This document shows positions 22,335-32,417 of a DNA stretch of 64,000 nucleotides, piece by piece. Below the pieces are notes generated by a model. That model saw only the letters and a list, made by a program, of their open reading frames with translations. It was not told the origin of the DNA and did not search any database. A program made the translations under genes and the position numbers. This DNA is from Mycobacteroides chelonae (GTDB lineage Bacteria; Actinomycetota; Actinomycetes; Mycobacteriales; Mycobacteriaceae), in NCBI RefSeq assembly GCF_016767715.1, contig NZ_CP050145.1, positions 1,612,001 through 1,676,000 of the forward strand. The letters run 5' to 3'. Each line of letters opens with the position of its first letter. Position 1 is the stretch's first letter.

Positions 22335-23974
22335 CTCACCGCGCCCGCAGCGATGGCCGCCGGCCAGCTGCCATGTTCGCTGATGTCGATACCTGCCTGC
22401 GCGGCGGCACCGTCACACCCAAAGCCGGTGCGCCACACGCCGTCTTCGCACTCCACCTTGCCCAGCAGCATGGGCTCGGGCAGCTGCGCGAGGAAAGTGC
22501 CCAGTGCGGCAGGGGATAGGCGCCAGATTTCTCCGCCGATGCTCACCCCGTCCTCTTCCGAGCGGGTCAGGCCAGGCTTAGGGGGAGTGGTGCGCAGCGC
22601 CGCCATCCGGTACTTCGAAGCGGTACGGACCGGACCTACCCAGCGGGCACCCAGATCGGTGAGCTGAAACTCCAAGGGACCGCCCTTGAGATGCGCGCCG
22701 AACACCGCAAGCTCATAGGACAAGGTGATCGCGGTCGGCCAAACATCTTGTTCTGCAGCATCTCCGGTGATCAGAGCGGCGATGTCCAAGGCCGCCGCAT
22801 CATCGAAGGCGCGTGCCAGGACCGTCACCCCGAACTGGGCGTCACCGGCGGTACCGGCGGGCACCGCGACCGCGCACAGGTCGAACAGGTTGCAGAAGTT
22901 GGTGTAGGTGCCCATCGTCGCGTTGACACCGATCGGGTCGGCCTGCACCTGTTCGATCGTCGGATGCAGCGGCGCCGTGGGTACCAACAGCGCATCCGCG
23001 CCCGCCAGGGTGGCCATGGCCTCGTCGCGCAGGCGCTGCACCTCGGCGCGATCGCGCACCAAGCGGTGTGCGGGGATATCACGTGCACCGGAAACAATCT
23101 GCGCAACAGTGGGATCGAGTGCCGCCCCGGGATTGGCGTCGATGAACTCGCCGACGGCCGCGTAACGCTCACTGACCAGAGCGCCCTCGTACAGCAATTT
23201 CGCGGCGGCAAGGAACGGGGCCAGATCGATCTCGACGATCGTCGCGCCCGCCGCGCGTAGACGCTCTACGGCCGCCTGAAAAGCGTTGCCCCACAACTTG
23301 TCGAGTGCGGGCAGCTCACGCGGGACGGCGACGGTGGGCTGAGGAGGCGCCGCAAGCCGGGTGTTGGCGGGCCAGAGCCGGGGCCCTGACGCGGCACCCA
23401 TGGCGGCCATCGCCCGATTGGCGGTAGCCAGTGACGCGGCGAAAATAGTTACACAGTCATATGATTCACAGGCCGGGACCACGCCTTCGGTGGAGATGAC
23501 GCCGACGGTCGGTTTGATCCCGACAATGCCCTGCAGCCCCGCCGGGACGCGCCCCGAGCCGGCGGTGTCGGTACCGATCGCGATATCGGCCTCGCCGGTG
23601 GCTACGGCTACGGCGGAACCCGAGCTGGAGCCACCGCTGATGTATTCGGGACGGCGTGAATCCGGCACCGGGCCGTACGGGGAGCGCGTACCGACGAGCC
23701 CGGTCGCGAACTGGTCCAGGTTGGTCTTGCCGACGACAACGGCACCGGCCGCGCGCAAGGCCGCGACCACCGGTGCATCGTGCTCGGGAATGTAGGCGTA
23801 CTCCGGACAGGCGGCCGTGGTCGGCACGCCACCGACGTCTACGTTGTCCTTCACCGCGAGCCGAATACCGGCCAACGTCCCTGATGAGGCATGCAATTCG
23901 GCGGCGATGTCGTCCTCGGGGCGCTGCATGATCCAAACCGTCATGTCAAGCAAGGTACGGGGGGCCGGACTCAT
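22331..23974 (-). CDS. allophanate hydrolase-like amidase
   Basis: A 547-residue amidase-signature enzyme with the Ser-cisSer-Lys triad: Lys in AVKDNVDVGG, cis-Ser in SGGSSSGSAVAVA and nucleophile Ser in GTDTAGSGRVPAG. The C-terminal 120 residues (YELAVFGAHLKGGPL onward) match the extra domain of AtzF-type allophanate hydrolases, which turn allophanate into ammonia and carbon dioxide. No urea carboxylase is nearby, so the physiological substrate is uncertain. I chose the ATG at 23974; a GTG at 24016 is the alternative. Confidence 0.85.
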   Translation of the reverse strand: MSPAPRTLLDMTVWIMQRPEDDIAAELHASSGTLAGIRLAVKDNVDVGGVPTTAACPEYAYIPEHDAPVVAALRAAGAVVVGKTNLDQFATGLVGTRSPYGPVPDSRRPEYISGGSSSGSAVAVATGEADIAIGTDTAGSGRVPAGLQGIVGIKPTVGVISTEGVVPACESYDCVTIFAASLATANRAMAAMGAASGPRLWPANTRLAAPPQPTVAVPRELPALDKLWGNAFQAAVERLRAAGATIVEIDLAPFLAAAKLLYEGALVSERYAAVGEFIDANPGAALDPTVAQIVSGARDIPAHRLVRDRAEVQRLRDEAMATLAGADALLVPTAPLHPTIEQVQADPIGVNATMGTYTNFCNLFDLCAVAVPAGTAGDAQFGVTVLARAFDDAAALDIAALITGDAAEQDVWPTAITLSYELAVFGAHLKGGPLEFQLTDLGARWVGPVRTASKYRMAALRTTPPKPGLTRSEEDGVSIGGEIWRLSPAALGTFLAQLPEPMLLGKVECEDGVWRTGFGCDGAAAQAGIDISEHGSWPAAIAAGAVS

Positions 23975-24134
23975 CGGCCAGTTGTCCCCAATCTCGCATC
24001 CATCCACAGCTGTCACCGGAACGTGCCCACATGTCGGTCCGCGGTGTCGGTGCGTGGCGGGTTACTGGAGTGGCCAAGGGCACCCGTTCGGCGGTGCCGA
24101 GAAGAGATATAGAGATTGAGGAAAGGCACGAACC

Positions 24135-24617
24135 ATGTTTGAAACTCCAGTGACTGTGATCGGCTCCATCGTCGGAGACCTCAAGCGGCGCCAGGTCGGC
24201 TCCGACGAAATGATCAAGTTCCGCGTCGCCAGTAATGCACGCCGACGGCGTGACGACGGCAGTTGGGTGAATTCGAACTCTCTCTTCGTCAATGTCACCT
24301 GCTGGGGACGTCTGGTCACCGGGGTGGGTGCCGCGCTGGGGAAGGGAGCACCGGTGATCGTGCACGGTCATCTGCACACCAGCGAGTTCGAGGACAAGGA
24401 CGGCAACCGCCGTCAGGTCACGGAGATGAAGGCGATCGCCGTCGGGCCTGATCTATCGCGGACCATCGCGCGGATCGAGAAGGTCGGCTACACCGGCAAG
24501 CAGGAGGGCGCTGAGGCGCCGGAGCAACCCGATCCCGGCGCCGAAGACGCCACCCCGGAGCTCTCGGAAACCGACGAGAGCAGCGAGGAGTCGGTGAACC
24601 TGCGCCTTAGCGCGTGA
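24135..24617 (+). CDS. single-stranded DNA-binding protein paralogue (SsbB/Rv2478c type)
   Basis: A 160-residue protein with one OB-fold (about 1-110: VTVIGSIVGDLKRRQVG, then NSLFVNVTCWGRL, then GAPVIVHGHLHTSEFEDKDG). The C-terminal tail is acidic but lacks the DDDxPF tip of the replicative SSB, as in the mycobacterial second SSB. It lies immediately before ettA, exactly as Rv2478c-Rv2477c. The start follows GAGGAAAGG. A role in stress or competence-like DNA handling is suggested for paralogous SSBs, not shown here. Confidence 0.9.
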   Translation: MFETPVTVIGSIVGDLKRRQVGSDEMIKFRVASNARRRRDDGSWVNSNSLFVNVTCWGRLVTGVGAALGKGAPVIVHGHLHTSEFEDKDGNRRQVTEMKAIAVGPDLSRTIARIEKVGYTGKQEGAEAPEQPDPGAEDATPELSETDESSEESVNLRLSA

Positions 24618-24735
24618 TCTGCGAGCTGACACCGGCGACCGCGCGGTCGCCTCTCACCTAGGATGGTTCGGGCAGCCCACCAGAATGGTCGTGAGCTGCG
24701 GCTAAAGAACTTAGAGGAGAGGCGACAGCGCGGCA

Positions 24736-26409
24736 ATGGCTGAGTACATCTACACGATGATGAAAGTCCGCAAGGCGCATGGCGACAAGGTCATCCTCGA
24801 CGATGTCACCCTGAACTTCCTGCCCGGCGCCAAGATTGGTGTGGTCGGTCCTAACGGTGCCGGTAAATCCAGCGTCCTGAAGATCATGGCCGGGCTGGAC
24901 AAGCCGAACAACGGCGAAGCATTCCTGGCCAACGGGGCCAGCGTCGGAATCCTGATGCAGGAGCCGGAGCTGGACGAAACGAAGACGGTGCGCGAGAACG
25001 TCGAGGCCGGCGTCGCGCTCAAGGGCAAGCTGAATCGGTACAACGAGGTCGCCGAATTGATGGCCACCGACTACTCCGATGAACTCATGGAAGAGATGGG
25101 CAAGCTCCAGGAAGAGCTGGACGCCGCCGATGCCTGGGACATTGACTCGCAGCTGGAGCAGGCCATGGACGCGCTGCGCTGCCCGCCACCGGACGAGCCC
25201 GTGACACATCTGTCCGGGGGCGAGCGCCGCCGGGTCGCGCTGTGCAAGCTGCTGCTGTCCAAGCCTGATCTGCTGCTGCTCGACGAGCCCACCAACCACT
25301 TGGACGCCGAAAGCGTGCTGTGGCTTGAACAGCACCTGGCCAGCTACCCGGGTGCCATCCTGGCCGTCACCCACGACCGGTACTTCCTGGACAACGTGGC
25401 CGAGTGGATCCTCGAGCTGGACCGCGGCCGCGCGTACCCCTATGAGGGCAACTACTCCACCTACCTGGAGAAGAAGGCCGAGCGCATCGCCGTACAGGGG
25501 CGCAAGGACGCCAAGCTGCACAAGCGCCTGCAGGAAGAGCTCGCATGGGTGCGTTCAGGCGCCAAGGCCCGTCAAGCCAAGAACAAGGCACGGCTCGGGC
25601 GCTACGAGGAGATGGCCGCCGAGGCGGAGAAGACGCGGAAGCTCGACTTCGAGGAAATCCAGATTCCCACCGGCCCGCGCCTGGGCAATGTGGTGGTCGA
25701 GGTGAGTCATCTCGACAAGGGATTCGAGGAACGCGCCCTCATCAAAGATCTCTCGTTCACGCTGCCCCGTAACGGCATCGTCGGCGTGATCGGCCCCAAC
25801 GGTGTCGGTAAGACCACCCTGTTCAAGACCATCGTCGGGTTGGAGAATCCCGATGGCGGCGAGGTCAAGGTGGGCGAGACCGTCAAGCTGAGCTACGTCG
25901 ACCAGAGCCGTGCCGGTATCGATCCCAAGAAGAACGTCTGGGAGGTTGTTTCCGATGGGCTCGACCACATTGTGGTCGGTCAGAATGAAATGCCTTCGCG
26001 GGCTTATGTTTCCGCATTCGGCTTCAAGGGGCCGGATCAGCAGAAGCCTGCGGGCGTACTCTCCGGCGGTGAGCGCAACCGTCTGAACCTGGCGTTGACC
26101 CTCAAGCAGGGCGGCAATCTGATCCTGCTCGACGAGCCCACCAACGACCTGGACGTCGAAACCCTGAGCTCACTGGAAAACGCGCTTGAGCAGTTCCCGG
26201 GCTGCGCGGTCGTCATCTCGCACGACCGGTGGTTCCTGGACCGCACCTGTACGCACATCCTGGCGTGGGAGGGAAGCGACGATAACCCTGCTTCCTGGTT
26301 CTGGTTTGAAGGCAACTTCCAGGCCTACGAAGAGAACAAAGTGGAACGTTTGGGTATCGATGCAGCCAGACCTCATAGAGTTACCCACCGCCGCCTGACA
26401 CGCGACTAG
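24736..26409 (+). CDS. ettA: energy-dependent translational throttle protein EttA (ABC-F ATPase)
   Basis: A 557-residue ABC-F protein with two ATPase domains. The Walker A motifs are GPNGAGKSS (about 37) and GPNGVGKTT (about 354), the signature motifs LSGGERRR and LSGGERNR, and the Walker B motifs end in LLDEPTNHLD and LLDEPTNDLD. The interdomain linker (about 240-310) is Lys/Arg/Glu-rich. EttA binds the ribosomal E site and gates entry into elongation by ADP/ATP ratio. Corresponds to Rv2477c. It precedes the glutamate dehydrogenase gene. Confidence 0.95.
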   Translation: MAEYIYTMMKVRKAHGDKVILDDVTLNFLPGAKIGVVGPNGAGKSSVLKIMAGLDKPNNGEAFLANGASVGILMQEPELDETKTVRENVEAGVALKGKLNRYNEVAELMATDYSDELMEEMGKLQEELDAADAWDIDSQLEQAMDALRCPPPDEPVTHLSGGERRRVALCKLLLSKPDLLLLDEPTNHLDAESVLWLEQHLASYPGAILAVTHDRYFLDNVAEWILELDRGRAYPYEGNYSTYLEKKAERIAVQGRKDAKLHKRLQEELAWVRSGAKARQAKNKARLGRYEEMAAEAEKTRKLDFEEIQIPTGPRLGNVVVEVSHLDKGFEERALIKDLSFTLPRNGIVGVIGPNGVGKTTLFKTIVGLENPDGGEVKVGETVKLSYVDQSRAGIDPKKNVWEVVSDGLDHIVVGQNEMPSRAYVSAFGFKGPDQQKPAGVLSGGERNRLNLALTLKQGGNLILLDEPTNDLDVETLSSLENALEQFPGCAVVISHDRWFLDRTCTHILAWEGSDDNPASWFWFEGNFQAYEENKVERLGIDAARPHRVTHRRLTRD

Positions 26410-26462
26410 GGTGAGATTGCGTGCCGAAACCCGGTACGCAAACTCGGCCAGGAGCGTTCTGC

Positions 26463-29400
26463 GTGACTGTTAACACAGGGACCACAACTTCCGAAAACAC
26501 GCCATCTGCCAATGGATCTGGCGTGCCCACCATCGAGGCGCTGAGCGCTGCGTTCAGCCACGCCCGGTATGCGGGGGAGATGGATTGGGACGAGGTGGTC
26601 GACGCAGATGGGCACACCGCGACACCGGCGCCGCCGGTGCGCGAGGCCCTCATGCGCGCGCTGCTGCGGCTGGCCGCACGGCGAGCGCCGCACGAGATAA
26701 CGATGGCCACCTACCGCAACGGTGACGACGCGGGGCTGGGAACCGCTCTACAACTGGTCACCGATTACACGCCGTTGCTGACCGAATCCATCACGGTGCT
26801 GCTGCGCCGTCAAGGTGTGGCGATCGTCGACCTGATGGACCCGGTCTTCACCGTGAAACGTGCCGCCGACGGCACGCTGCTGTCGGCGGTCCCGGTGGAA
26901 AACCTGCAAAGCGATATCGCGCCCGATACCGAGTGCTGGATCCACCTGCAGCTGCCGCCCTCCATCGACGCCGAGCGTCTGGGATTCATCGAAACGCAGC
27001 TACCGCACACCCTGGAGGACGGCAGCCACGTCGCGGCGGATACCGATGCCATGCGCGATGCGGTTGTCGAGCTGGCCGGCGCTCTGGACGCCTCGGCCGG
27101 TAGCGCCAGGTTCTCGTCCGCCGAGCTGACTGAGGTCGCCAACCTGCTGCGCTGGCTCGTCGACGGAAACTTCACCATATTGGGCTACCAGCGCTGCACC
27201 GTCGAGAACGGTCGCGCAACCGCTGACGAGTCGAGTCGGCTTGGCCTGCTCAAACGCCGCGAAGAGGTACTGCCGCAGCTCACCCACAACGACCAGCTAC
27301 TGGTCCTCGCGCAGGCCACCACACCCACCTATCTGCGATACGCCATCTATCCGAACATCGTGGTGATCAGACAAGAAGACGGCAACGGTCCGGCCGTCGA
27401 GCATCGCCTTGTCGGTGTCTTCACTGTCGCCGCGACCAACGCCGATGTGCTGGCCATCCCGGTGATCTCCGACCGCGTGCATCAGGTGCTCGGCCGCTCA
27501 GATGCCAGCCAGGACTCGTTGGCGGGCCACATGCTGATCGAGTTCATGCAGAACCTGCCTCGTGCCGAGCTATTCGCATCGAGTGTCGATCGGCTCTACG
27601 ACGTGGTGACCGCCGTGAGAAACATTGGCGCGCATCCGGGTTCGCTACTGTTCCTGCGCGCCGACGAGTTGGGGAACTTCGTCACGGCGCTGGTGTACCT
27701 GCCTCGCGACCGCTACACCACCACCGTGCGGCTGGCCATGCAAGACATCTTGGTGCGCGAACTCGGCGGTACCGGTATCGACTACACCGCTCGTGTCAGT
27801 GAATCACCCTGGGCATTGGTCCATTTCACCGTCCGCATGCCGGAGAACAGCCTGCACGGCAGCGTCGACACCTCGGAAGCCAACCGGGTACGCATCCAGG
27901 CGTTGCTCACCCAGACCACCCGGACCTGGAGTGATCGTCTGGTCCGCGCGGTGCGCCCCGATTCACCGATCGACCGCGCCTGCGCGGAGCGGTACTCGGT
28001 CATCCTGCCTGAGGTCTTCAAGACGAATGTGCCGCCCGCAGAGGCCATTGCCGATATCGCAAGAATCGAAGGGCTGCAAGAGAACTCCATCGACCTGGCC
28101 TATGACGCCGACGAGCTGGGCGCCGGCGTGCTCAGCATGTACCTCGGTGGTCGCTCGGCCTCCCTGAGCCAGGTGCTGCCGGTGTTGCACAGCATGGGTG
28201 TCGATGTGCTCGAAGAACGCCCGTATCACTTCACCCGGCCGGACGGTCTGGCGGTCTCGCTGTACGCATTCCGCATCGTGGTGCACCCGGCGATCACCCG
28301 CACCTTCGATGCCGAGGGCACCGCGCGCCGCGCCGAACTGCTCACCAACGCCATCGACGATGTGTGGCACGGCCGTGTCGAAATCGACAGATTCAACGAG
28401 TTGGTGCTGCGCGCCGGGCTCACGGCTGGACAGATCACCATCCTGCGCGGTTATGCCAAGTACCTCCGGCAGGCCGGCTTCCCCTACAGCCAGGCGCATA
28501 TCGAGACGGTCCTGGCCGATAACTCCCAGACCGCACGCGATTTCGTCGAACTGTTCGAAGCCCGGTTCGACCCCGCCGTGACCGACGACACGCTGGCCGA
28601 TGCCAAGGCCGCCCAAGTGCTCGCCGAGATCGACAAAGTGGTCAGTCTGGATACCGACCGGGTGCTGCGCGCGTTCTTCGGCCTGATCCAGGCCACTTTG
28701 CGTACCAACTACTTTGTGACCAAGCCGGATTCGGCGCGTGCCAACGGTGTGCTGTCTTTCAAGCTCAACCCGCGCGAGATCACCGAGCTGCCCGAGCCAC
28801 GGCCCCGTTTCGAGATCTTCGTGTACTCCCCAAGGGTGGAGGGAGTGCACCTGCGCTTCGGCCCGGTCGCCCGCGGCGGGCTGCGCTGGTCGGACCGCCG
28901 CGAGGACTTCCGCACCGAGATCCTGGGTCTGGTCAAGGCACAGGCCGTGAAGAACGCGGTCATCGTTCCGGTTGGCGCCAAGGGCGGATTCGTCGTCAAG
29001 AATCCGCCAGCCAGCACCGGCGACGCCGCCGTCGACCGCGACGCGTTCCGCGCCGAGGGCGTCGAGTGCTACCGGCGCTTTATCAGCGGTCTGCTCGATA
29101 TCACCGACAACCGCGACCGCGCCACCAATGCGGTCGTGCCTCCCGAGGGAGTGCGGCGCCGCGACGGCGACGACCCCTACCTCGTTGTCGCCGCGGACAA
29201 GGGCACCGCCACCTTCTCCGATATCGCCAACGATGTCGCCCTGTCGTACGGGTTCTGGCTCGGCGACGCGTTCGCCTCGGGCGGCTCCGTCGGCTACGAC
29301 CACAAGGCCATGGGCATCACCGCCCGCGGCGCCTGGGAGAGCGTGAAACGCCACTTCCTGGAAATGGGGATCGACACCCAGACACAGGATTTCACTGTCG

Positions 29401-31307
29401 CCGGCGTCGGCGACATGAGCGGAGACGTCTTCGGCAACGGCATGCTGCTGTCCCAGCACATCAAGCTGGTGGCCGCCTTCGACCACCGGGACATCTTCTT
29501 AGACCCGAACCCCGATCCGGCATCGTCCTGGGCTGAACGTAAGAGGATGTTCGCGCTGGAACGCTCCAGCTGGGCCGACTACAACTCGGCGCTCATCAGC
29601 CCAGGTGGCGGTGTCTTCAGTAAGGCACAAAAATCCATACCGATCAGCCCCGAGGTTCGTGACGCGCTCGGAATCGACAGCGACGTCAAGGAGATGACAC
29701 CTCCGCAGCTCGTCCGCGCGATCCTGCTGGCCCCGGTCGATCTGTTCTTCAACGGCGGCATCGGCACCTACGTCAAGGCCGAGAGCGAATCGCACGCCGA
29801 CGTGGGGGACAAGGCCAACGATGCCGTGCGCGTCAATGGAAACCAAGTGCGCGCCCGAGTGATCGGCGAAGGTGGCAACCTTGGCCTGACATCGCGGGGC
29901 CGTATCGAGTTCGAACTCAACGGCGGTCGGGTCAACACCGACGCACTGGACAACTCCGCCGGAGTGGACTGCTCGGACCACGAGGTCAACATCAAGATCC
30001 TGATCGATTCGCTGGTCAGCGCCGGCAAGGTCGAAGCCTCCGAACGGACGGCATTGCTGGAGTCGATGACCGACGATGTTGCCACCCTTGTGTTGGCCGA
30101 CAACGAATCCCAGAACAACCTCATGGGCACCAGCCGGGCCAACGCGGCCTCACTGCTGAGCGTGCACGCGCGCCAGATCGCCTACCTGGTTGCCGAACGT
30201 GGACTCGATCGTGAACTGGAGGCGTTGCCTTCCGAGAAGGAGATCGAGCGCCGCGCGGCACTCGGGATCGGTTTGACCTCACCGGAATTGGCGACCCTCA
30301 TGGCACACGTCAAGCTCGGGCTCAAGGACGATCTGCTGGCCAGCGACGCCCCGGATCAAGAGGTCACGCTGCGCCGCATGGTGCACTACTTCCCGAACGT
30401 GCTGCGTGAACGATTCGACGCGGAGATCCGCCAGCATCCGCTGCGCAAAGAGATCTACGCCACCATGCTGGTCAACTCGGTGGTCGACTGCGGCGGAATC
30501 ACCTACGTGTACCGGCTCTTCGAGGACGCCGGAACGGGTTCGGTGGACGGGCTCAAGACGTATGTGGCCGTGGAGGCCATCTTCGGACTGCGCTCATTGT
30601 GGGACCGCATCCGGCATGCCGATGTGCCAGTGGCGGTTTCGGATCGGCTGACGCTGGACATGCGGCGCCTGCTGGACCGCGCCTCGCGGTGGCTCATCAG
30701 CTACCGGCCGCAGCCTCTGGCTGTCGGCGCCGAGATCAACCGGTTCGCGCAGGGTATCGCCGAGCTGACCCCAATGCTCACCACGTGGCTGCGTGGTCAC
30801 GACCTGGAGATCGTCACCAAGCAGGCCGAAGACCTGATGGAGCTGGGCGTTCCGGCCGATCTTGCCCGTGATGTGGCCGGCTGCCTGTACGGCTTCAGCC
30901 TGCTGGACATCATCGACATCGCCGACATCGCCGATCGTGACGGTGCGGAGGTTGCCGATCTGTACTTCACCCTGATGGACGACCTGCGGGTGGACGATCT
31001 GCTGACTGCGGTCTCCCAGCTCGAGCGCAATGACCGTTGGCATTCCCTGGCCCGGTTGGCGATCCGTGACGACATCTACTCCTCGTTGCGGGCGCTCACC
31101 ATGGATGTGCTCTCCGTCGGCGAGCCCGATGAGACCGGCGAGCAGAAGATCGCCGAGTGGGAGTTCACCAATGCCTCGCGCCTGGAACGGGCCCGAGGCA
31201 CGCTCGCGGAGATCTTCGCGTCGGGTGAACCGGACCTGGCGACGTTGTCGGTGGCAGCACGCCAGATCAGAGGGATGATCAGGAGCAGCATCAGCGGTCC
31301 TGCATGA
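26463..31307 (+). CDS. gdh: NAD-specific glutamate dehydrogenase, large (L_180-type) class
   Basis: A 1614-residue enzyme (M. tuberculosis Rv2476c is 1624). It oxidises glutamate to 2-oxoglutarate with NAD. The N-terminal half holds ACT-like and helical regulatory regions; the catalytic domain (about 800-1250) shows [28 protein letters not shown] with the catalytic Lys, and [14 protein letters not shown] for NAD binding. I chose the GTG at 26463, 8 bases after AGGAG; an earlier GTG at 26421 is weaker. Mycobacterial homologues are controlled by GarA, which links this step to the korAB step also present in the window. Confidence 0.95.
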   Translation: MTVNTGTTTSENTPSANGSGVPTIEALSAAFSHARYAGEMDWDEVVDADGHTATPAPPVREALMRALLRLAARRAPHEITMATYRNGDDAGLGTALQLVTDYTPLLTESITVLLRRQGVAIVDLMDPVFTVKRAADGTLLSAVPVENLQSDIAPDTECWIHLQLPPSIDAERLGFIETQLPHTLEDGSHVAADTDAMRDAVVELAGALDASAGSARFSSAELTEVANLLRWLVDGNFTILGYQRCTVENGRATADESSRLGLLKRREEVLPQLTHNDQLLVLAQATTPTYLRYAIYPNIVVIRQEDGNGPAVEHRLVGVFTVAATNADVLAIPVISDRVHQVLGRSDASQDSLAGHMLIEFMQNLPRAELFASSVDRLYDVVTAVRNIGAHPGSLLFLRADELGNFVTALVYLPRDRYTTTVRLAMQDILVRELGGTGIDYTARVSESPWALVHFTVRMPENSLHGSVDTSEANRVRIQALLTQTTRTWSDRLVRAVRPDSPIDRACAERYSVILPEVFKTNVPPAEAIADIARIEGLQENSIDLAYDADELGAGVLSMYLGGRSASLSQVLPVLHSMGVDVLEERPYHFTRPDGLAVSLYAFRIVVHPAITRTFDAEGTARRAELLTNAIDDVWHGRVEIDRFNELVLRAGLTAGQITILRGYAKYLRQAGFPYSQAHIETVLADNSQTARDFVELFEARFDPAVTDDTLADAKAAQVLAEIDKVVSLDTDRVLRAFFGLIQATLRTNYFVTKPDSARANGVLSFKLNPREITELPEPRPRFEIFVYSPRVEGVHLRFGPVARGGLRWSDRREDFRTEILGLVKAQAVKNAVIVPVGAKGGFVVKNPPASTGDAAVDRDAFRAEGVECYRRFISGLLDITDNRDRATNAVVPPEGVRRRDGDDPYLVVAADKGTATFSDIANDVALSYGFWLGDAFASGGSVGYDHKAMGITARGAWESVKRHFLEMGIDTQTQDFTVAGVGDMSGDVFGNGMLLSQHIKLVAAFDHRDIFLDPNPDPASSWAERKRMFALERSSWADYNSALISPGGGVFSKAQKSIPISPEVRDALGIDSDVKEMTPPQLVRAILLAPVDLFFNGGIGTYVKAESESHADVGDKANDAVRVNGNQVRARVIGEGGNLGLTSRGRIEFELNGGRVNTDALDNSAGVDCSDHEVNIKILIDSLVSAGKVEASERTALLESMTDDVATLVLADNESQNNLMGTSRANAASLLSVHARQIAYLVAERGLDRELEALPSEKEIERRAALGIGLTSPELATLMAHVKLGLKDDLLASDAPDQEVTLRRMVHYFPNVLRERFDAEIRQHPLRKEIYATMLVNSVVDCGGITYVYRLFEDAGTGSVDGLKTYVAVEAIFGLRSLWDRIRHADVPVAVSDRLTLDMRRLLDRASRWLISYRPQPLAVGAEINRFAQGIAELTPMLTTWLRGHDLEIVTKQAEDLMELGVPADLARDVAGCLYGFSLLDIIDIADIADRDGAEVADLYFTLMDDLRVDDLLTAVSQLERNDRWHSLARLAIRDDIYSSLRALTMDVLSVGEPDETGEQKIAEWEFTNASRLERARGTLAEIFASGEPDLATLSVAARQIRGMIRSSISGPA

Positions 31308-31314
31308 TGGTGCG

Positions 31315-31773
31315 ATGAGCGTTAGCGAAGAGCAGCAGACACCGATGAGCATCGACGACAAGCCAGGTTATGTCGCGGCGGTGCCGGTCCGCTGGTCCGA
31401 TATCGACATGTACCAGCACGTGAACCACGCGACGATGGTGACGATCCTGGAAGAAGCGCGAGTGCCGTTCCTGCGGGACGTGTTTGGCGCCGAGATCACC
31501 ACCACTGGCCTGCTCATCGCCGATGTCCACGTGAAATACAAGGGGCAGGTGCGGCTCGCCGACTCTCCACTGCAGGTGACCATGTGGGTCTCGAAGATCA
31601 GAGCGGTGGACTTCACGATCAACTACGAGGTGCGTTCGGTGAACGCGGCGCCGGATTCCAAACCCGCGGTGATCGCGGACACCCAGCTGGTGACTTTTCA
31701 CCTGGACAGCCAAACCCTGTTGCGTCTCACCGATACCCATCGCGAGTACCTGCAACGCTGGTCGCGACCGTGA
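31315..31773 (+). CDS. hotdog-fold acyl-CoA thioesterase (Rv2475c type)
   Basis: A 152-residue 4HBT-family protein. The hallmark is VRWSDIDMYQHVNHATMV, with the Asp and His-Asn of the active-site helix. VHVKYKGQVRLAD and TMWVSKI are the expected beta strands. It hydrolyses acyl-CoA of unknown chain. It starts 7 bases after the glutamate dehydrogenase stop, and its own stop overlaps the next start (GTGA), so three genes are likely co-transcribed. Confidence 0.88.
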   Translation: MSVSEEQQTPMSIDDKPGYVAAVPVRWSDIDMYQHVNHATMVTILEEARVPFLRDVFGAEITTTGLLIADVHVKYKGQVRLADSPLQVTMWVSKIRAVDFTINYEVRSVNAAPDSKPAVIADTQLVTFHLDSQTLLRLTDTHREYLQRWSRP

Positions 31774-32417
31774 CCGAGGCCCCGCTGCGGGTGCCCGACG
31801 CCTACGACCGCAAGGACCTGGCGACGTTCCTTACCCGCGCCGCACGACTGGACGAGTCCGCAGTGGTGCGGCTGCGTCTTCGAGACGACGGCCGGATAGT
31901 CGTCTGGACCGCAACACAATTCGACGTGCTGGCCTGCCGCGCCGTGCGCGGTGAGCTGAGAACCCCCGATATCACCGCCGCCGTCGACGAAGTGCTGCGT
32001 GGCCTACAGGCCCCGGACGCAGACGGCTACGTGCACACGGGTTTCCCGATGGACTCGGTGTGGCGGGGTGCGTTGCCCGCCGATAGCGGATTTGAGTATC
32101 TGGACGACATTCCGGCACGGACAGTGCTCGAACTGGCGCAGCGCGGGGGAGAGCTGGCACGCGAACACGGTAGTGCCCATGGTCCACCGGTGTCGCTGCT
32201 GGACCAATCCGTCGTGACGGTCGATGGAACCGATGGCCGACCGGTCGACGTGCCGATGCGATGCGTATTTGCTTTGGCAGCAATGGGATTTGTGCCCACC
32301 AACCCCGCAGAGGATGAACCGGTGCGGGTGCGCGCCGTGCCCGCATGGTTACGGCTGGACGCCCGCTTCGGGTCGGTGTACCGCCGCCGGACCGATCTGT
32401 CGCTATCGGTCCGCTAG
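31770..32417 (+). CDS. conserved mycobacterial protein (Rv2474c type)
   Basis: A 215-residue soluble protein starting with the GTG that overlaps the thioesterase stop. The composition is regular, with FVPTNPAEDEPVRVRAVPAW near the C-terminus. I know it only as the conserved neighbour of this thioesterase in mycobacteria (Rv2474c). No catalytic motif is evident. The gene converges with aglA and the stop codons overlap by four bases. Confidence 0.75.
   Translation: MTEAPLRVPDAYDRKDLATFLTRAARLDESAVVRLRLRDDGRIVVWTATQFDVLACRAVRGELRTPDITAAVDEVLRGLQAPDADGYVHTGFPMDSVWRGALPADSGFEYLDDIPARTVLELAQRGGELAREHGSAHGPPVSLLDQSVVTVDGTDGRPVDVPMRCVFALAAMGFVPTNPAEDEPVRVRAVPAWLRLDARFGSVYRRRTDLSLSVR

Noticed and set aside
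22331..23974. Urea amidolyase locus
   Set aside because: Only the allophanate-hydrolase-like half is present; no biotin-dependent urea carboxylase gene lies nearby, so a urea pathway is not claimed.
27963..29486. 507-codon minus-strand frame within the glutamate dehydrogenase gene
   Set aside because: Shadow of a strongly biased GC-rich gene; no recognisable protein features.
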